A stretch of 64,000 bases of DNA from an uncultured Collinsella sp. (GCA_902495525.1 CABUXL010000006.1:4580-68579), one strand, 5' to 3'. Shown: positions 32,323-41,393, counted from the stretch's first letter. Notes: generated by a model not told the origin, from the letters alone. A program made the numbers and translations.

Positions 32323-33078
32323 TTAGATGTCGAAGACGTAGCGCGAGCCCACGATCTTTTGGCGGCCGAGCAGTAGAGGGCGCCCGCCGGCGTCGGTAAA
32401 GTAGGCCTCCATATAGAAGAGCGGCTCGCCGACCGGCACCTCCAGCAGCGGGGCCGTCTGAGTATCGGCAAGCGCAATCTCCACGGTGCAGGGGTCGGAC
32501 TTGAGCGGCGCGCGACCCGAATGCTCGGCAACGAGCGCAAAGATTGAGTTATCGGTGAGGTCCTCGTCGGCCAGCGTCTGCAGGTAGGGATGGTCGGCGA
32601 GCACAAAGGCGTTGTTCTCGAGCATGACGGGGATGCCGTCGGCCGTGCGCACGCGCTCGACCACGATAAGCTCGCAGCCGGGCTCCACGCCAAAGAACGC
32701 CGCATCCTCGTGCGTCGCCGCGACCACCGTGCGCGACACCAGACGCGCACCCGGCACCATGTCGTTGGCAGCACAACCCTCAGTAAAGCTCTGGACGTCA
32801 CCCTTCTGGCGAATCTTGCGCTTGAGCTTGGGGGCGCACACAAACGTGCCCCTCCCCTGCTGGCGGTTGAGATACCCCGCGCGCGACAGCTCCTCGATGG
32901 CACGGCGCACGGTGATGCGCCCCACGCCGTAGGACTTCGCGAGCTCCATCTCGGCAGGGATGCGCGAGCCGGCGGGGTACACGCCGCGCGCGATCTCGCC
33001 CTTTAGGTCGTCCATAACCTGCTGGTACAGCGGCACGGCGGATACCTCAGTGCGCTCGGTTTTATCGTCGAATGCCAT
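32323..33078 (-). CDS. GntR/HutC-family transcriptional regulator 1
   Basis: A 251-residue repressor: N-terminal GntR winged helix (residues 18-85, GVYPAGSRIPAEMELAKSYG then TVRRAIEEL) and a C-terminal UTRA effector domain that in this family binds sugar phosphates or amino acids. Its position two bases after recQ and directly before SIS gene 1, with repeated operators in between, makes that deglycase its likely target and a sugar-amine phosphate its likely effector. It is about half identical by eye to the regulator at 35514. Confidence 0.88.
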   Translation of the reverse strand: MAFDDKTERTEVSAVPLYQQVMDDLKGEIARGVYPAGSRIPAEMELAKSYGVGRITVRRAIEELSRAGYLNRQQGRGTFVCAPKLKRKIRQKGDVQSFTEGCAANDMVPGARLVSRTVVAATHEDAAFFGVEPGCELIVVERVRTADGIPVMLENNAFVLADHPYLQTLADEDLTDNSIFALVAEHSGRAPLKSDPCTVEIALADTQTAPLLEVPVGEPLFYMEAYFTDAGGRPLLLGRQKIVGSRYVFDI

Positions 33079-33080
33079 CG

Positions 33081-35063
33081 TTACGCTCCACCCCGTGCAT
33101 GCTCGGACTCAAACTCTTCAATCGCCGCCATAAACTGCTCGCCAAAGGCGTCGGCCTTTTTCTCGCCGATGCCGTTGACCTGGACAAGCTCGTCGCGCGT
33201 CTGCGGGCGTAGGCGGCACAGACCGCGCAGAGCCTTGTCGGAGAAGACCATGTACGGCGCCATCTCCAGCTCGGTCGAGATCTCCTTGCGAAGGGCACGC
33301 AGGCGCTCGAACAGCTCGGCATCGTCGCCAACGCGCAGGCGCTGGTCCAGCTCGGCTTCCTCGCGCAGCAGATCGACGGCGCGGCGGGCGCGGGCCGAGG
33401 CCTTGCGCTTGGACGCGCGACGCTTAACGGTAAAGGCGAACGCCTCGTCCTCGACCTCGCCGGCACGCGGACCCAGTCCCACGACCGGGTACTGCCCCTG
33501 CGAGGTGGCCAAATAACCGCGACCGCACAGCTGCCCGATGATGTCCTTGATGCGCCCGACCGATTCGCTCGACAGCTCACCGTAGCCGTGGTCCTCGTCC
33601 AGATGCATCTGGCGAATGCGCTCGGTGTTGCCGCCGTGGAGCACGTCGGCGATCAGCGACTTGCCAAAGCGCATGGGACGCGTGGCCACATAGCGCACAG
33701 CGGCGCGGGCCATATCGGTGACGTCCTCGACCTCGAACTGCGTGAGACAGTTGCTGCAGTTGCCGCAGCCCTCGACGTCGTCCGTGGCGGCGGCGCCCGC
33801 ACCAGCCGCAGCCGCGTGCTCGGCCGCGGCCTCGTCGCCAAAGTAGCGCAGCATGTATTCGCGCAGACAGCCGGTGGTATTGCAGTAGCCCTCCATCTGG
33901 CTGAGCAGGCGGTAGCGATTCTGGAGCGCCCACGCGCGTTGCTCGTCGTCGAGCGCCTCGTCGGCAGCATCGCCGCGATCGATCAGAAAGCGGCGCATGC
34001 GAAAATCGTTGCCGTTCCACAGCAAGTGGCAGCTGGCCGGATCGCCGTCGCGGCCGGCGCGGCCCGCCTCCTGATAGTAGGCCTCGATGCTCTCGGGCAC
34101 GTTGTTATGGATCACGTAGCGCACGTTGGGCTTGTCGATGCCCATGCCAAAGGCGTTGGTGGCAACCATCACCTGAATGTCGTCGTCGATAAAGGCGCGC
34201 TGGCTCTGGCGGCGGGCGTCGTTGCCCATACCGGCATGGTAACGGCCCACGCGAATGCCGCTGGGGCCCAGCGCCTCGGCAAGCTCACCTGCCAGCGCAT
34301 CGACGGTCTTGCGAGTCGAGCAATACACGATGCCGCTCTCGCTCGAATGCGCGATCATATAGTCGCGCACCCACGCGGCCTTGGCCTTGTCGCCCATCTC
34401 CTCGCAGCCAAAGTAGAGGTTCTTGCGATCGAAGCCCGTCACCACCGTCGCGGGGTTTTGCAGGCCGAGCATCTGCTGAATGTCTGCACGCACACGCTCG
34501 GTCGCTGTAGCGGTAAAGGCCGCCACGATGGGGCGCTGCGGCAGGGAATCGATAAACTCGCGAATCTGCAGGTAAGCGGGGCGGAAATCCTGGCCCCATT
34601 GGCTCACGCAGTGTGCCTCGTCAATGGCCACGAGCGGCACGCCAATGCCGGAGGAACCCGCGGCCTCCTGCGCAAAGGCTAAAAAGCGCGGCTCGAGCAG
34701 GCGCTCGGGCGCCACGTACATAAGCTGGTAGCGGCCCTCGCGCGCCCGCTTGAGCACGGTGTTTTGCTGGGCCGGAGTAAGACTGGAGTTGAGATAGCTG
34801 GGTCGCGCACCCGCCGCGAGCAACGCACGGGTCTGGTCCTCCATAAGCGACAGCAGCGGACTCACCACAAAGGTGATGCCGGGCAGCATGAGCGCGGGCA
34901 CCTGGTAGCAAATGGACTTGCCGGCGCCCGTGGGCATAACACCCAGCGCATCGCGACCGGCAAGGATCGCATCGACCATGCGGTCCTGTCCCGGGCGAAA
35001 CGAGGTGTAGCCAAAATAGGCGCCGAGTGTGTCGAGCGCCATCTGCTGCATGCTATCGGTCAT
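33081..35063 (-). CDS. recQ: ATP-dependent DNA helicase RecQ
   Basis: 3'-5' helicase acting in recombination and fork repair. The 660-residue protein has Walker A PTGAGKS at 44-50, DEAH at 148-151, the motif-VI region QEAGRAGRDG, the four-cysteine zinc-binding domain (CNTTGCLREY and CGNCSNC), the RQC winged helix, and a C-terminal HRDC domain at about 585-655. Length is typical of full RecQ. AGGAAACC precedes the ATG. The GntR gene follows within two bases, an odd pairing that probably means read-through. Confidence 0.95.
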   Translation of the reverse strand: MTDSMQQMALDTLGAYFGYTSFRPGQDRMVDAILAGRDALGVMPTGAGKSICYQVPALMLPGITFVVSPLLSLMEDQTRALLAAGARPSYLNSSLTPAQQNTVLKRAREGRYQLMYVAPERLLEPRFLAFAQEAAGSSGIGVPLVAIDEAHCVSQWGQDFRPAYLQIREFIDSLPQRPIVAAFTATATERVRADIQQMLGLQNPATVVTGFDRKNLYFGCEEMGDKAKAAWVRDYMIAHSSESGIVYCSTRKTVDALAGELAEALGPSGIRVGRYHAGMGNDARRQSQRAFIDDDIQVMVATNAFGMGIDKPNVRYVIHNNVPESIEAYYQEAGRAGRDGDPASCHLLWNGNDFRMRRFLIDRGDAADEALDDEQRAWALQNRYRLLSQMEGYCNTTGCLREYMLRYFGDEAAAEHAAAAGAGAAATDDVEGCGNCSNCLTQFEVEDVTDMARAAVRYVATRPMRFGKSLIADVLHGGNTERIRQMHLDEDHGYGELSSESVGRIKDIIGQLCGRGYLATSQGQYPVVGLGPRAGEVEDEAFAFTVKRRASKRKASARARRAVDLLREEAELDQRLRVGDDAELFERLRALRKEISTELEMAPYMVFSDKALRGLCRLRPQTRDELVQVNGIGEKKADAFGEQFMAAIEEFESEHARGGA

Positions 35064-35214
35064 GGTTTCCTAACGTCCAAGTCATCTGCCGCCGATTATA
35101 CGCCGCCACGCGGACCGGCGTCGCCCGGCTGTCAGCCACAGGCAACGTGACCCGAAGGGAACGAGCGTAGATAATGTCCCGCTTTGTACCCGCCGCCGAG
35201 CCAAAAACGGTGGG

Positions 35215-35270
35215 TAGTCATTGGGGACGCTCTTGAATGAGTAGTCATTTATGAACGTCCCCAATGACTA
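35215..35270. repeat. REP-like hairpin, 15-bp stem
   Basis: TAGTCATTGGGGACG (35215-35229) and CGTCCCCAATGACTA (35256-35270) are perfect inverted copies; the loop contains the smaller palindrome AATGAGTAGTCATT. The word CCCAATGACTAGT also occurs at 13450-13462, beside the other post-stop element. It lies in the 450-base gap upstream of recQ. Confidence 0.75.
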
Positions 35271-35329
35271 GTCTGGACACTTTCCGGATGAGCGTGGAAA
35301 CGTCGCTGGTTGAGCATAAGTCAGCGAAA

Positions 35330-35513
35330 ACGCCCCTAAGCGAGCAAGGTGACGTGAAAGAGGAGGGAAGCGTACTTCGGTACGCGACCGACGATTGAAC
35401 GTCAGATTGCCGCTTAGGGGCGTTTGCAGCGTCGCCCGGTCCGCCGTTCGTCAGAACGGCGGACCCAAAGGCGCAACGTCGGCCCGTTACGCGGTTTGGT
35501 AAAACCGCGTAAC
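35330..35513 (-). repeat. Structured post-stop element, copy B (after GntR gene 2)
   Basis: Outer stem AACGCCCCTAAGCG (35330-35343) with CGCTTAGGGGCGTT (35412-35425); inner hairpin GCGTAC-TTCG-GTACGC at 35371-35386. Next comes a 12-bp hairpin (GGTCCGCCGTTC with GAACGGCGGACC, about 35439-35466) and finally the GTTACGCGGTTT/AAACCGCGTAAC hairpin abutting the GntR stop codon. Relative to copy A, two outer base pairs change on both sides so that pairing is kept. Confidence 0.75.
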
Positions 35514-36233
35514 TTACATGACCATAACGTAGCGCGATCCCACGTAGTACTGCTTACCCATCAAAACCGGCTCGTCATCGGGACCGGTAAAGCCGGCACG
35601 CAGGTTGAGCAGCGGATCGTGCGGAGCAATGCCCAGCTCGGCCGCCTGCTCGGCGTTAGCTCGAACGGCCTCGACCGTACGGTAGCCAACCGAGACAATC
35701 GGCGTCCCGCCAACACGCTCGACCTCGGCAAAAATCGACTTGTCCTCAAGATCGGCCGTCAACAGCTCACGGTAGGCGTCAAACGGCACAAAGATGTTCT
35801 CCTCAAAGATGGGCTCGCCGTCGGCCGTACGCACGCGCTTGATATGCAGCAGCAGCGCATCCTTCTGCAGGCCAAAGAACTCCATCTCGTTTTGGCGCGC
35901 CGGCACAATCTGGCGATCGACCACATGTGCACCGGCCTTCATGCCGTTGTTGGCACACAGCGCGGTAAACGTCTGCAGCGTCGAGGCGTGGAACTGGCGA
36001 TTGATGTGCGGCGTGGAAACAAAGGTGCCGCGGCCCTGCTGCTTAACCAGGTAGCCATCGGAGCACAGCTCCTCGACGGCGCGGCGCACCGTGATGCGGC
36101 TCACCTCGTACTGCTCGGCTAGCTCAAGCTCGGACGGAATACGCTCCTTGGGTGCATAAACACCTTTCTCGATCGCATCCTTGATTTCGTCATAAATCTG
36201 CTGGTAAAGCGGTGCATTTTTGGGTGTAGGCAT
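35514..36233 (-). CDS. GntR/HutC-family transcriptional regulator 2
   Basis: A 239-residue repressor with an N-terminal GntR winged helix (GVYAPKERIPSELELAEQYE, then SRITVRRAVEEL) and a UTRA effector domain. It is a close relative of the regulator at 32323. No deglycase lies directly next to it; upstream is a YitT gene. The 9-mer TATAACGTC occurs in its own promoter region (36276-36284) and again before the PTS IIAB gene (42346-42354), hinting that it controls itself and the PTS operon. Confidence 0.87.
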   Translation of the reverse strand: MPTPKNAPLYQQIYDEIKDAIEKGVYAPKERIPSELELAEQYEVSRITVRRAVEELCSDGYLVKQQGRGTFVSTPHINRQFHASTLQTFTALCANNGMKAGAHVVDRQIVPARQNEMEFFGLQKDALLLHIKRVRTADGEPIFEENIFVPFDAYRELLTADLEDKSIFAEVERVGGTPIVSVGYRTVEAVRANAEQAAELGIAPHDPLLNLRAGFTGPDDEPVLMGKQYYVGSRYVMVM

Positions 36234-36325
36234 ATCTAATCACTCTTATCGAAATATCGAAATAACTAATACGTATATAACGTCTAGTTTCATGTTACCT
36301 CATAATGATAAAACGATACACCCTC

Positions 36326-36374
36326 CCTACCAAAAAGCGACAGCTTCATTTTGGTAGGTTTTATCTGGGCAAAC
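36326..36374 (-). repeat. REP-like palindromic element, copy 2
   Basis: CCTACCAAAA (36326-36335) and TTTTGGTAGG (36349-36358) form the hairpin, followed by TTTTATCTGGGCAAAC. Reverse-complemented, it aligns with the element at 28257-28307 over nearly its whole length. A second hairpin, GCCTCC..GGAGGC (about 36379-36410), follows toward the YitT gene. Confidence 0.75.
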
Positions 36375-36453
36375 GAAGGCCTCCTGAAAGCAGCGAGGCT
36401 TTCGGGAGGCTCAAGCGGACAGGATTGCGCCGTGCCGGCAAAATACCAACACT

Positions 36454-37461
36454 CTACCTGCCGTCGTCCTGCTGCAGGCTGTCCTGCTCGCTGAGGCGCG
36501 CCTGTCTGCTGGCCATACGCGCGGGCTTGTCGGGATCGGGTACGGCCGTGGGCATGGGCTCGTCGACATGACCGCCCCACCAGCCGCCCACAAAGTTGAG
36601 CGTGTGGAACACATTGATCACGGCACCGGAATCAATGTCGCACACCAGCTTGATAATGTCCTGGCTCTCATAGGTCGAGACAACGGCGTGCAGCAGGTAC
36701 ATCTTTTCGCGGCTGTATCCGCCGATGACCTCGGCACAGCTAATGCCGTGCTGAAAATGGTCAACATAGGCGGTCATGACTTCGTCTGCCTTGCGCGTCG
36801 TGATTTGCAGCGTCACGCGGTCGTAGCGACGATAGAAACTGTCGATGGTCTTGGTCGAAATAAACTGGAACACGATGGAATACGCCGCCTTGTCCCAGCC
36901 AAACATAAAACCAAAGATCGCCAGGATAAAGCAGTTGAAACCAAAGATGACGCCCCAGATGGTCTTGCCCGTGTGGTTGGAAACCCACAGCGCGATAAAG
37001 TCGGTGCCGCCGGTGGATGCGCCGGACTTTAGCGCGATGGCAGCGCCCAGACCCGAGACCACGCCGCCAAAAATGATGAGCATGATCTTGTCGCCCAAAA
37101 ACGGGGCGAAGTGAAAGATGTTGAGAAAGAGCGATGAGAGCACGACCTGCATCATCGAGAAGATGACGAAGCGCTTGCTGATGCCACTCCAGCATAGGAG
37201 CGCCACGGGGATGTTGAGCGCGAGCATACCGAGCGAGATGTCGATGTGAACGCCGCCCAGCGAGGTAACGCGATCGAGCAGGACCGCGACGCCGGTGAGA
37301 CCGCTCGGAAGCAGGTCGGCGGGCTGAATGAACGCCTGGATCAGGAATGTCTGGAGGACGGCAGAAATTGTGACCGCCACGGCAGTAATGGCGCGGCGGA
37401 CGATGGTGAGGCGGCCGAGCATGAGCACGCGGTCCGTGAGCTGATCGATGGCGTTCGCCAC
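36454..37461 (-). CDS. YitT-family membrane protein
   Basis: A 335-residue protein with five or six membrane helices (DUF161, residues 20-215; FIQPADLLPSGLTGVAVLL, then KSGASTGGTDFIALWVSN) and a C-terminal soluble DUF2179 domain (about 225-290), the usual YitT layout. Function is unknown; family members may be transporters. The last 40 residues are a hydrophilic tail. The start is a GTG with AAGGAG six bases upstream. Confidence 0.88.
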   Translation of the reverse strand: MANAIDQLTDRVLMLGRLTIVRRAITAVAVTISAVLQTFLIQAFIQPADLLPSGLTGVAVLLDRVTSLGGVHIDISLGMLALNIPVALLCWSGISKRFVIFSMMQVVLSSLFLNIFHFAPFLGDKIMLIIFGGVVSGLGAAIALKSGASTGGTDFIALWVSNHTGKTIWGVIFGFNCFILAIFGFMFGWDKAAYSIVFQFISTKTIDSFYRRYDRVTLQITTRKADEVMTAYVDHFQHGISCAEVIGGYSREKMYLLHAVVSTYESQDIIKLVCDIDSGAVINVFHTLNFVGGWWGGHVDEPMPTAVPDPDKPARMASRQARLSEQDSLQQDDGR

Positions 37462-37600
37462 GTAGGCTCCTTTCGAAGGCAGATGTGGTTGTGGGGCATG
37501 CCCGCGATTGTAGCATGGAGCGTGCGGGGGCGCTTCAATTCAACCTCCCTCGACAACCAAAACGGGACCAGCAACCCCCACGACCAAAGGGCAAAATTCC

Positions 37601-37719
37601 AAGTGAGTAGACTTTTTACGATCTGCCGAGCACACCCAAAACCGCCACTCCTGTGACCTGCGGTTTTACAAAGGAAGATATGCATTGTGCTCGGCCTGCG
37701 CCAAAAAGTCTACTCACTT
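37601..37719. repeat. Nested long hairpin element
   Basis: Three nested inverted repeats share one axis: a perfect 17-bp outer pair (AAGTGAGTAGACTTTTT at 37601-37617, complement at 37703-37719), a 9-bp pair (CCGAGCACA 37626-37634, TGTGCTCGG 37686-37694) and AAAACCGC/GCGGTTTT (37638-37645, 37660-37667). It lies in the 355-base gap between YitT and the HAD gene. Confidence 0.85.
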
Positions 37720-37816
37720 AGCCCAAATCGAAGCCAAACGGATCAAAATCGAAACCAAATTGAGCCAGTCCACCGCAAAAAACGTTTAAACCAGTGCTTT
37801 TCGCGGCGGATTGACA

Positions 37817-38446
37817 CTACAAAGCGGCCAAAATGTCGGTCAGATTATCGATGACAACGTCGGCGGCGGACTGGTCCAGGTTGACGCCCTCGTGCGGACG
37901 CAGCGCCAGGACGCGGGCGCCGGAGCGCTTGCCGGCCTCGATGCCCAAAGGCGAGTCCTCGATAACCAGGCACTCGGTAGGCTCCACCCCCAGCGCCTCC
38001 ATGGCACGCAGGTAGATCTCGGGGTCGGGCTTAAACGCACTGCACTCGTGACCGCTGATGGTGCAATCCAGCACATCGGCAATGTCAGCGATCTCCACCA
38101 GCTCGTCGATCAACTCGCGATAGGACGAGCTCGCGATGGCACACTTCACGCCACGCTCATGCAGCTCACGCATCACCGGCTCCGTCTGCTCGTTGAGCAG
38201 CTCGGCATACGGAACGGGGTGGTCCGGGCTGTAGACCTGCTTGTACTCCACGCGCAGGCGCTCGCGCAGCTCAACATCGTCGGGCACCAGCGCCTCCCAA
38301 ATGGCCGGCTCGTTAGACCCCGAAAGATCGGGAATCTCGTCAAAGTGGAACCCCTTCTCCTCCATAAACGCCACGCGGCGGCGGTTGTAGAACCACTCGG
38401 TATCGACCAGCACACCGTCCATATCAAACAGCACTGCCTTGATCAT
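37817..38446 (-). CDS. HAD-superfamily sugar phosphatase/phosphomutase-like protein
   Basis: A 209-residue HAD subfamily IA hydrolase of the beta-phosphoglucomutase/sugar-phosphatase type. Motif I is DMDGVLVDTEW (nucleophile Asp near 8), motif II SSS in AIASSSYRE, motif III lysine in FKPDPEIYL, motif IV EDSPLGIEAG. The cap domain lies between motifs I and II. ATG at 38444-38446 is favoured by AGGAG six bases upstream. Lying right after SIS gene 2, it may act on a sugar phosphate released by that enzyme; this is inference. Confidence 0.85.
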   Translation of the reverse strand: MIKAVLFDMDGVLVDTEWFYNRRRVAFMEEKGFHFDEIPDLSGSNEPAIWEALVPDDVELRERLRVEYKQVYSPDHPVPYAELLNEQTEPVMRELHERGVKCAIASSSYRELIDELVEIADIADVLDCTISGHECSAFKPDPEIYLRAMEALGVEPTECLVIEDSPLGIEAGKRSGARVLALRPHEGVNLDQSAADVVIDNLTDILAAL

Positions 38447-38466
38447 ACGCATCTCCTCTCAAAAGC

Positions 38467-38498
38467 AAAAAGGGGGACGGGGCGCAAACCCCATCCCC
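38467..38498 (-). terminator. Terminator between SIS gene 2 and the HAD gene
   Basis: On the minus strand GGGGATGGGG pairs with CCCCGTCCCC (one wobble) and is followed by CTTTTT. Read-through into the HAD gene remains possible. Confidence 0.8.
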
Positions 38499-38532
38499 TC
38501 TCAATCAACCCGTAAGGTCTACTTACTTGTGA

Positions 38533-39516
38533 TTAGTAGGAAAGCTTCCACATGTAGCGACGCATGGTCAGCGGGTGCTGACGGGCCTCGGCGATCTGGT
38601 TGCCGTACTCGCGCATAACGGCGAGGTGCAGCAGCGGGTTGAAGTAGGTGACGACGCTCGCGGGCACAGCGTCAGCCAGGCCGTAGTCCTTGGAGTCGAT
38701 CAGAGCGACCTTGGCGCCCATGCGCTCAAGGAAGGTGAGGGCGCGGGCGTCCATCGGACGGGTAGCGCCATCAGACATGAAGAAGACGTAGGGCTTACCC
38801 TCGGTGGAAACCTCGAACGGGCCGTGGAAGTACTCGCCGGTGTTGTAGGCGGCGGCGTCGATCCACTGCATCTCGGTGAACAGGAAGGCGGCGTGAGAAT
38901 AAGCCATCTTCTCGGAGGCACCGGAAGCCATGAAGTAGATCATCTTGTCGTCCTTGAAGTCCTCGGCGAACTTCTTGGCGAGCTTCTTGCAGTGCTGAGC
39001 GGCGTTCTCGCAGAGATCGAAGACGTTGGTGAGGCCGGTGATCATGTCCTCGTAGTGGTCATAGCCCTCGGTCTGCTGAAGGATCTCGAGAGCAAGAGCG
39101 ATGGCGTAGCCAGGCTTCTCGCACTTGGCAGCGTAGTTGGCATGGAAGCCGTGAACGATGACGTGGTCGGCGTCGACGGTCAGAGCGGAGCCAGCCTTGT
39201 TGGTGAGGGAGACGACCGGGCAGTTGTGCTTCTTGGCGGTCTTGTTGGCCTCGACGGTCTCGGGCGTGGAGCCACCGAGGGAGCAGGTGATCACGAAGGT
39301 GTGCTCGTTGACCCAGGAAGGCGTGTCGTAGTTGAACTCGTTAGCGGTGAAGATCTGAACGTTCAGCTTGTCCGTGTTGTTGGCCAGGAAGTACTTGGCA
39401 GGGTAAAGGTCGGACATGGAAGCACCGCAGCCGACGAAGGCGACGCTGTGGATCTCGTGGTTGGACAGGACGTCAGCGACGATCTGCTTAGGGAGGTTAA
39501 GGTCGATCTCGTACAT
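38533..39516 (-). CDS. SIS-domain sugar-amine-6-phosphate deglycase 2 (FrlB/Gfr-type)
   Basis: A 327-residue double-SIS protein and last core gene of the PTS operon. Motifs include VGCGASMSDLYPAKYF, the phosphosugar loop CSLGGSTPET, QQTEGYDHYEDM, GEYFHGPFEV and the C-terminal RRYMWKLSY. Its location directly behind a mannose-family PTS parallels the gfr operon of Salmonella, where the PTS phosphorylates fructoselysine/glucoselysine at C6 and SIS deglycases cleave it. The ATG at 39514-39516 has AAAGGA nine bases upstream. It resembles SIS gene 3 (RRYMWKLDY end) more than SIS gene 1. Confidence 0.85.
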   Translation of the reverse strand: MYEIDLNLPKQIVADVLSNHEIHSVAFVGCGASMSDLYPAKYFLANNTDKLNVQIFTANEFNYDTPSWVNEHTFVITCSLGGSTPETVEANKTAKKHNCPVVSLTNKAGSALTVDADHVIVHGFHANYAAKCEKPGYAIALALEILQQTEGYDHYEDMITGLTNVFDLCENAAQHCKKLAKKFAEDFKDDKMIYFMASGASEKMAYSHAAFLFTEMQWIDAAAYNTGEYFHGPFEVSTEGKPYVFFMSDGATRPMDARALTFLERMGAKVALIDSKDYGLADAVPASVVTYFNPLLHLAVMREYGNQIAEARQHPLTMRRYMWKLSY

Positions 39517-39608
39517 CTGACACATTCCTTTCGATTTTTTGCGGCGCCACATTGCCGGGCGCTCGCAGGGTTACCGTGATTTGGACCGAGTCGCCGGCCC
39601 GTTGAGGA

Positions 39609-39684
39609 TGTGTCAAAGGAACTGTCCCTTTGACACATTTAGGGATGGGAGCCTGCCTGGGGTATGGGATGTCAGGCAGGCTCC
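39609..39684 (-). repeat. Two intercistronic hairpins in the PTS operon
   Basis: TGTGTCAAAGG (39609-39619) with CCTTTGACACA (39627-39637) forms a REP-like hairpin; GGAGCCTGCCTG (39648-39659) with CAGGCAGGCTCC (39673-39684) forms a perfect 12-bp stem without a T-run. They sit between IID and SIS gene 2 and may set relative expression. Confidence 0.75.
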
Positions 39685-39715
39685 CCGGGGAAAGCGATTA
39701 GACGCTTAGTCGCGA

Positions 39716-40549
39716 CTAGGCCAGGATGCCGGCCGCGGAGAGGGCGATGCCGCCCACGATGGCGATCACGAGAAGCCAACCGGTGTTGACGTTCTTCTTG
39801 ATGAGCCAGTACATAAGGCCGGTGAGGCCGAGGGAGATCATCTGGGGCATCATGCCGTCCAGGATGTCTTGGATAACGACGGTACCCTCAGCGAACTGCA
39901 GCGGGGTGGTGGCGCCGATCAGCGTGGCGATCATGCCGCCCACGGACATAAGACCCACGATGCCGCAGACATACATGAGCTTCTCCATGAGGTCGCCGCC
40001 CTGAAGCTTGCTCAGGTACTCGTGGCCGCCCTGATAGCCCATCTTGGCTGCGAACCAAGTGATCAGCACAGAGGGGACGATGGAGATGAGCATGGCCAGA
40101 ATCGGGCCCATGATGGAGCCCTGCTGAGCCAGCTGAACGCCCAGGCCAAAGGCGATAACGCGGATGGTGCCCTGGAAGAAGGAGTCACCGATGCCGGAAA
40201 GCGGGCCCATGAGGGAGGTCTTGACCGCGTTGATCGAATCGGGATCGAAGTTCTCGGGATCCTTGGCGTACTCCTCCTCCATGGAGGCGGCGAGACCCAG
40301 GATGAAAGCGCTCGTCTGCGGGGTGCAGTTGTAGAACGCCATGTGACGGTGGTAAGCCTCTTTCTTAGCGGCGAGCTGCTTGGGGTCGGACTCGTCCGGA
40401 TAGAGGCGATCGAGCGTGGGAACCATGCCGTAGAGGAAGCCCATGTTCATCTGACGCTCGTAGTTCCAAGAGGCCTGGATGGCCCAGGAGCGCCAGAAGA
40501 ACTGGCTGACCTTCTTGTTCAGGGACACGTCCTTGGTTGCGGTTGCCAT
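39716..40549 (-). CDS. Mannose-family PTS component IID
   Basis: Membrane subunit of 277 residues that, with IIC, forms the translocation channel. Early motifs SWAIQASWNYERQMNMGF and a cytoplasmic region with MGPLSGIGDSFFQGTIR are diagnostic of IID; hydrophobic segments and a C-terminal membrane anchor follow. AGGAGG precedes the ATG. The IIC gene ends 13 bases upstream, so the genes are co-transcribed. Confidence 0.93.
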   Translation of the reverse strand: MATATKDVSLNKKVSQFFWRSWAIQASWNYERQMNMGFLYGMVPTLDRLYPDESDPKQLAAKKEAYHRHMAFYNCTPQTSAFILGLAASMEEEYAKDPENFDPDSINAVKTSLMGPLSGIGDSFFQGTIRVIAFGLGVQLAQQGSIMGPILAMLISIVPSVLITWFAAKMGYQGGHEYLSKLQGGDLMEKLMYVCGIVGLMSVGGMIATLIGATTPLQFAEGTVVIQDILDGMMPQMISLGLTGLMYWLIKKNVNTGWLLVIAIVGGIALSAAGILA

Positions 40550-40562
40550 AGTGTGTTCCTCC

Positions 40563-41357
40563 TTAGTCTTCGTCGTCTTCGAGCGGATCGTAGTCGGAAT
40601 CGACACCGGCGGCTGCATGGGAACCGTTGAACTTGAAGCCCATGAAGACGACAGCCAGGCACACACCGATCAGAGCGACCGCGATGACGGACAGGTTGAG
40701 GTAAGCGGCGAGCAGGAAACCGATGAACAGGAACGGAGTCATACCCTTCTTGATCATCATGGTGAGCAGCAGGGCCAAGCCGTAGGCGGTCATGATCTTG
40801 GTCGAAACGTTAAGACCAGTGGACAGCCACTCGGGAACCATGTTGACGATGGCCTGAACCAGGTCGGTGCCAACAAAGACGGCGAGGAAGATCGGCAGGA
40901 AGTACATGACGGCGTACAGACCGGAGCCGGCGCAGACGTGCATACGGTAGGCGGTCTTGAACTTTCCGTTATCGATCGCGCTATCTGCCACATGGGTGAG
41001 GGCGGCGATGATGGAACGGAACACGATGCCGAGGAGCTGACCCAGGACGGCGACCGGGATGGCGATCGTCATGGCGGTCTCGGCGGAAGCATCGGTCAGG
41101 CACGCAAAGGCAGCGGCCACGATGCCGCCCAGGACCATATCGGGCGGAACGGCGGCGCCGACCTGTACCAGGCCCATGGACACGAGCTCGACGGCGGCAC
41201 CGACGGCAAGGCCGGTGGGCACATCGCCCAGCAGCAGACCGACGAGCGTAGCGCCAACGAGGGGCTGCTCGAAGTTAAGACGACCGAGCAGGCGGGAGTC
41301 CCACATGCAGAACACGCCGACGAGGCCGACGAGCACCGCACTGATGAACGTATTCAT
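40563..41357 (-). CDS. Mannose-family PTS component IIC
   Basis: Polytopic membrane protein of 264 residues with the IIC pattern FEQPLVGATLVGLLLGD, GAAVELVSMGLVQVGAAVPPD and several further helices. It ends with an acidic tail (DSDYDPLEDDED). It works with IID to move the sugar or sugar-amine during phosphorylation. It lies between IIAB and IID in one operon with short gaps. Confidence 0.93.
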   Translation of the reverse strand: MNTFISAVLVGLVGVFCMWDSRLLGRLNFEQPLVGATLVGLLLGDVPTGLAVGAAVELVSMGLVQVGAAVPPDMVLGGIVAAAFACLTDASAETAMTIAIPVAVLGQLLGIVFRSIIAALTHVADSAIDNGKFKTAYRMHVCAGSGLYAVMYFLPIFLAVFVGTDLVQAIVNMVPEWLSTGLNVSTKIMTAYGLALLLTMMIKKGMTPFLFIGFLLAAYLNLSVIAVALIGVCLAVVFMGFKFNGSHAAAGVDSDYDPLEDDED

Positions 41358-41393
41358 ACCCTTCTCCTTTCAGTCAGGCAAAAGCCTGGTTGA

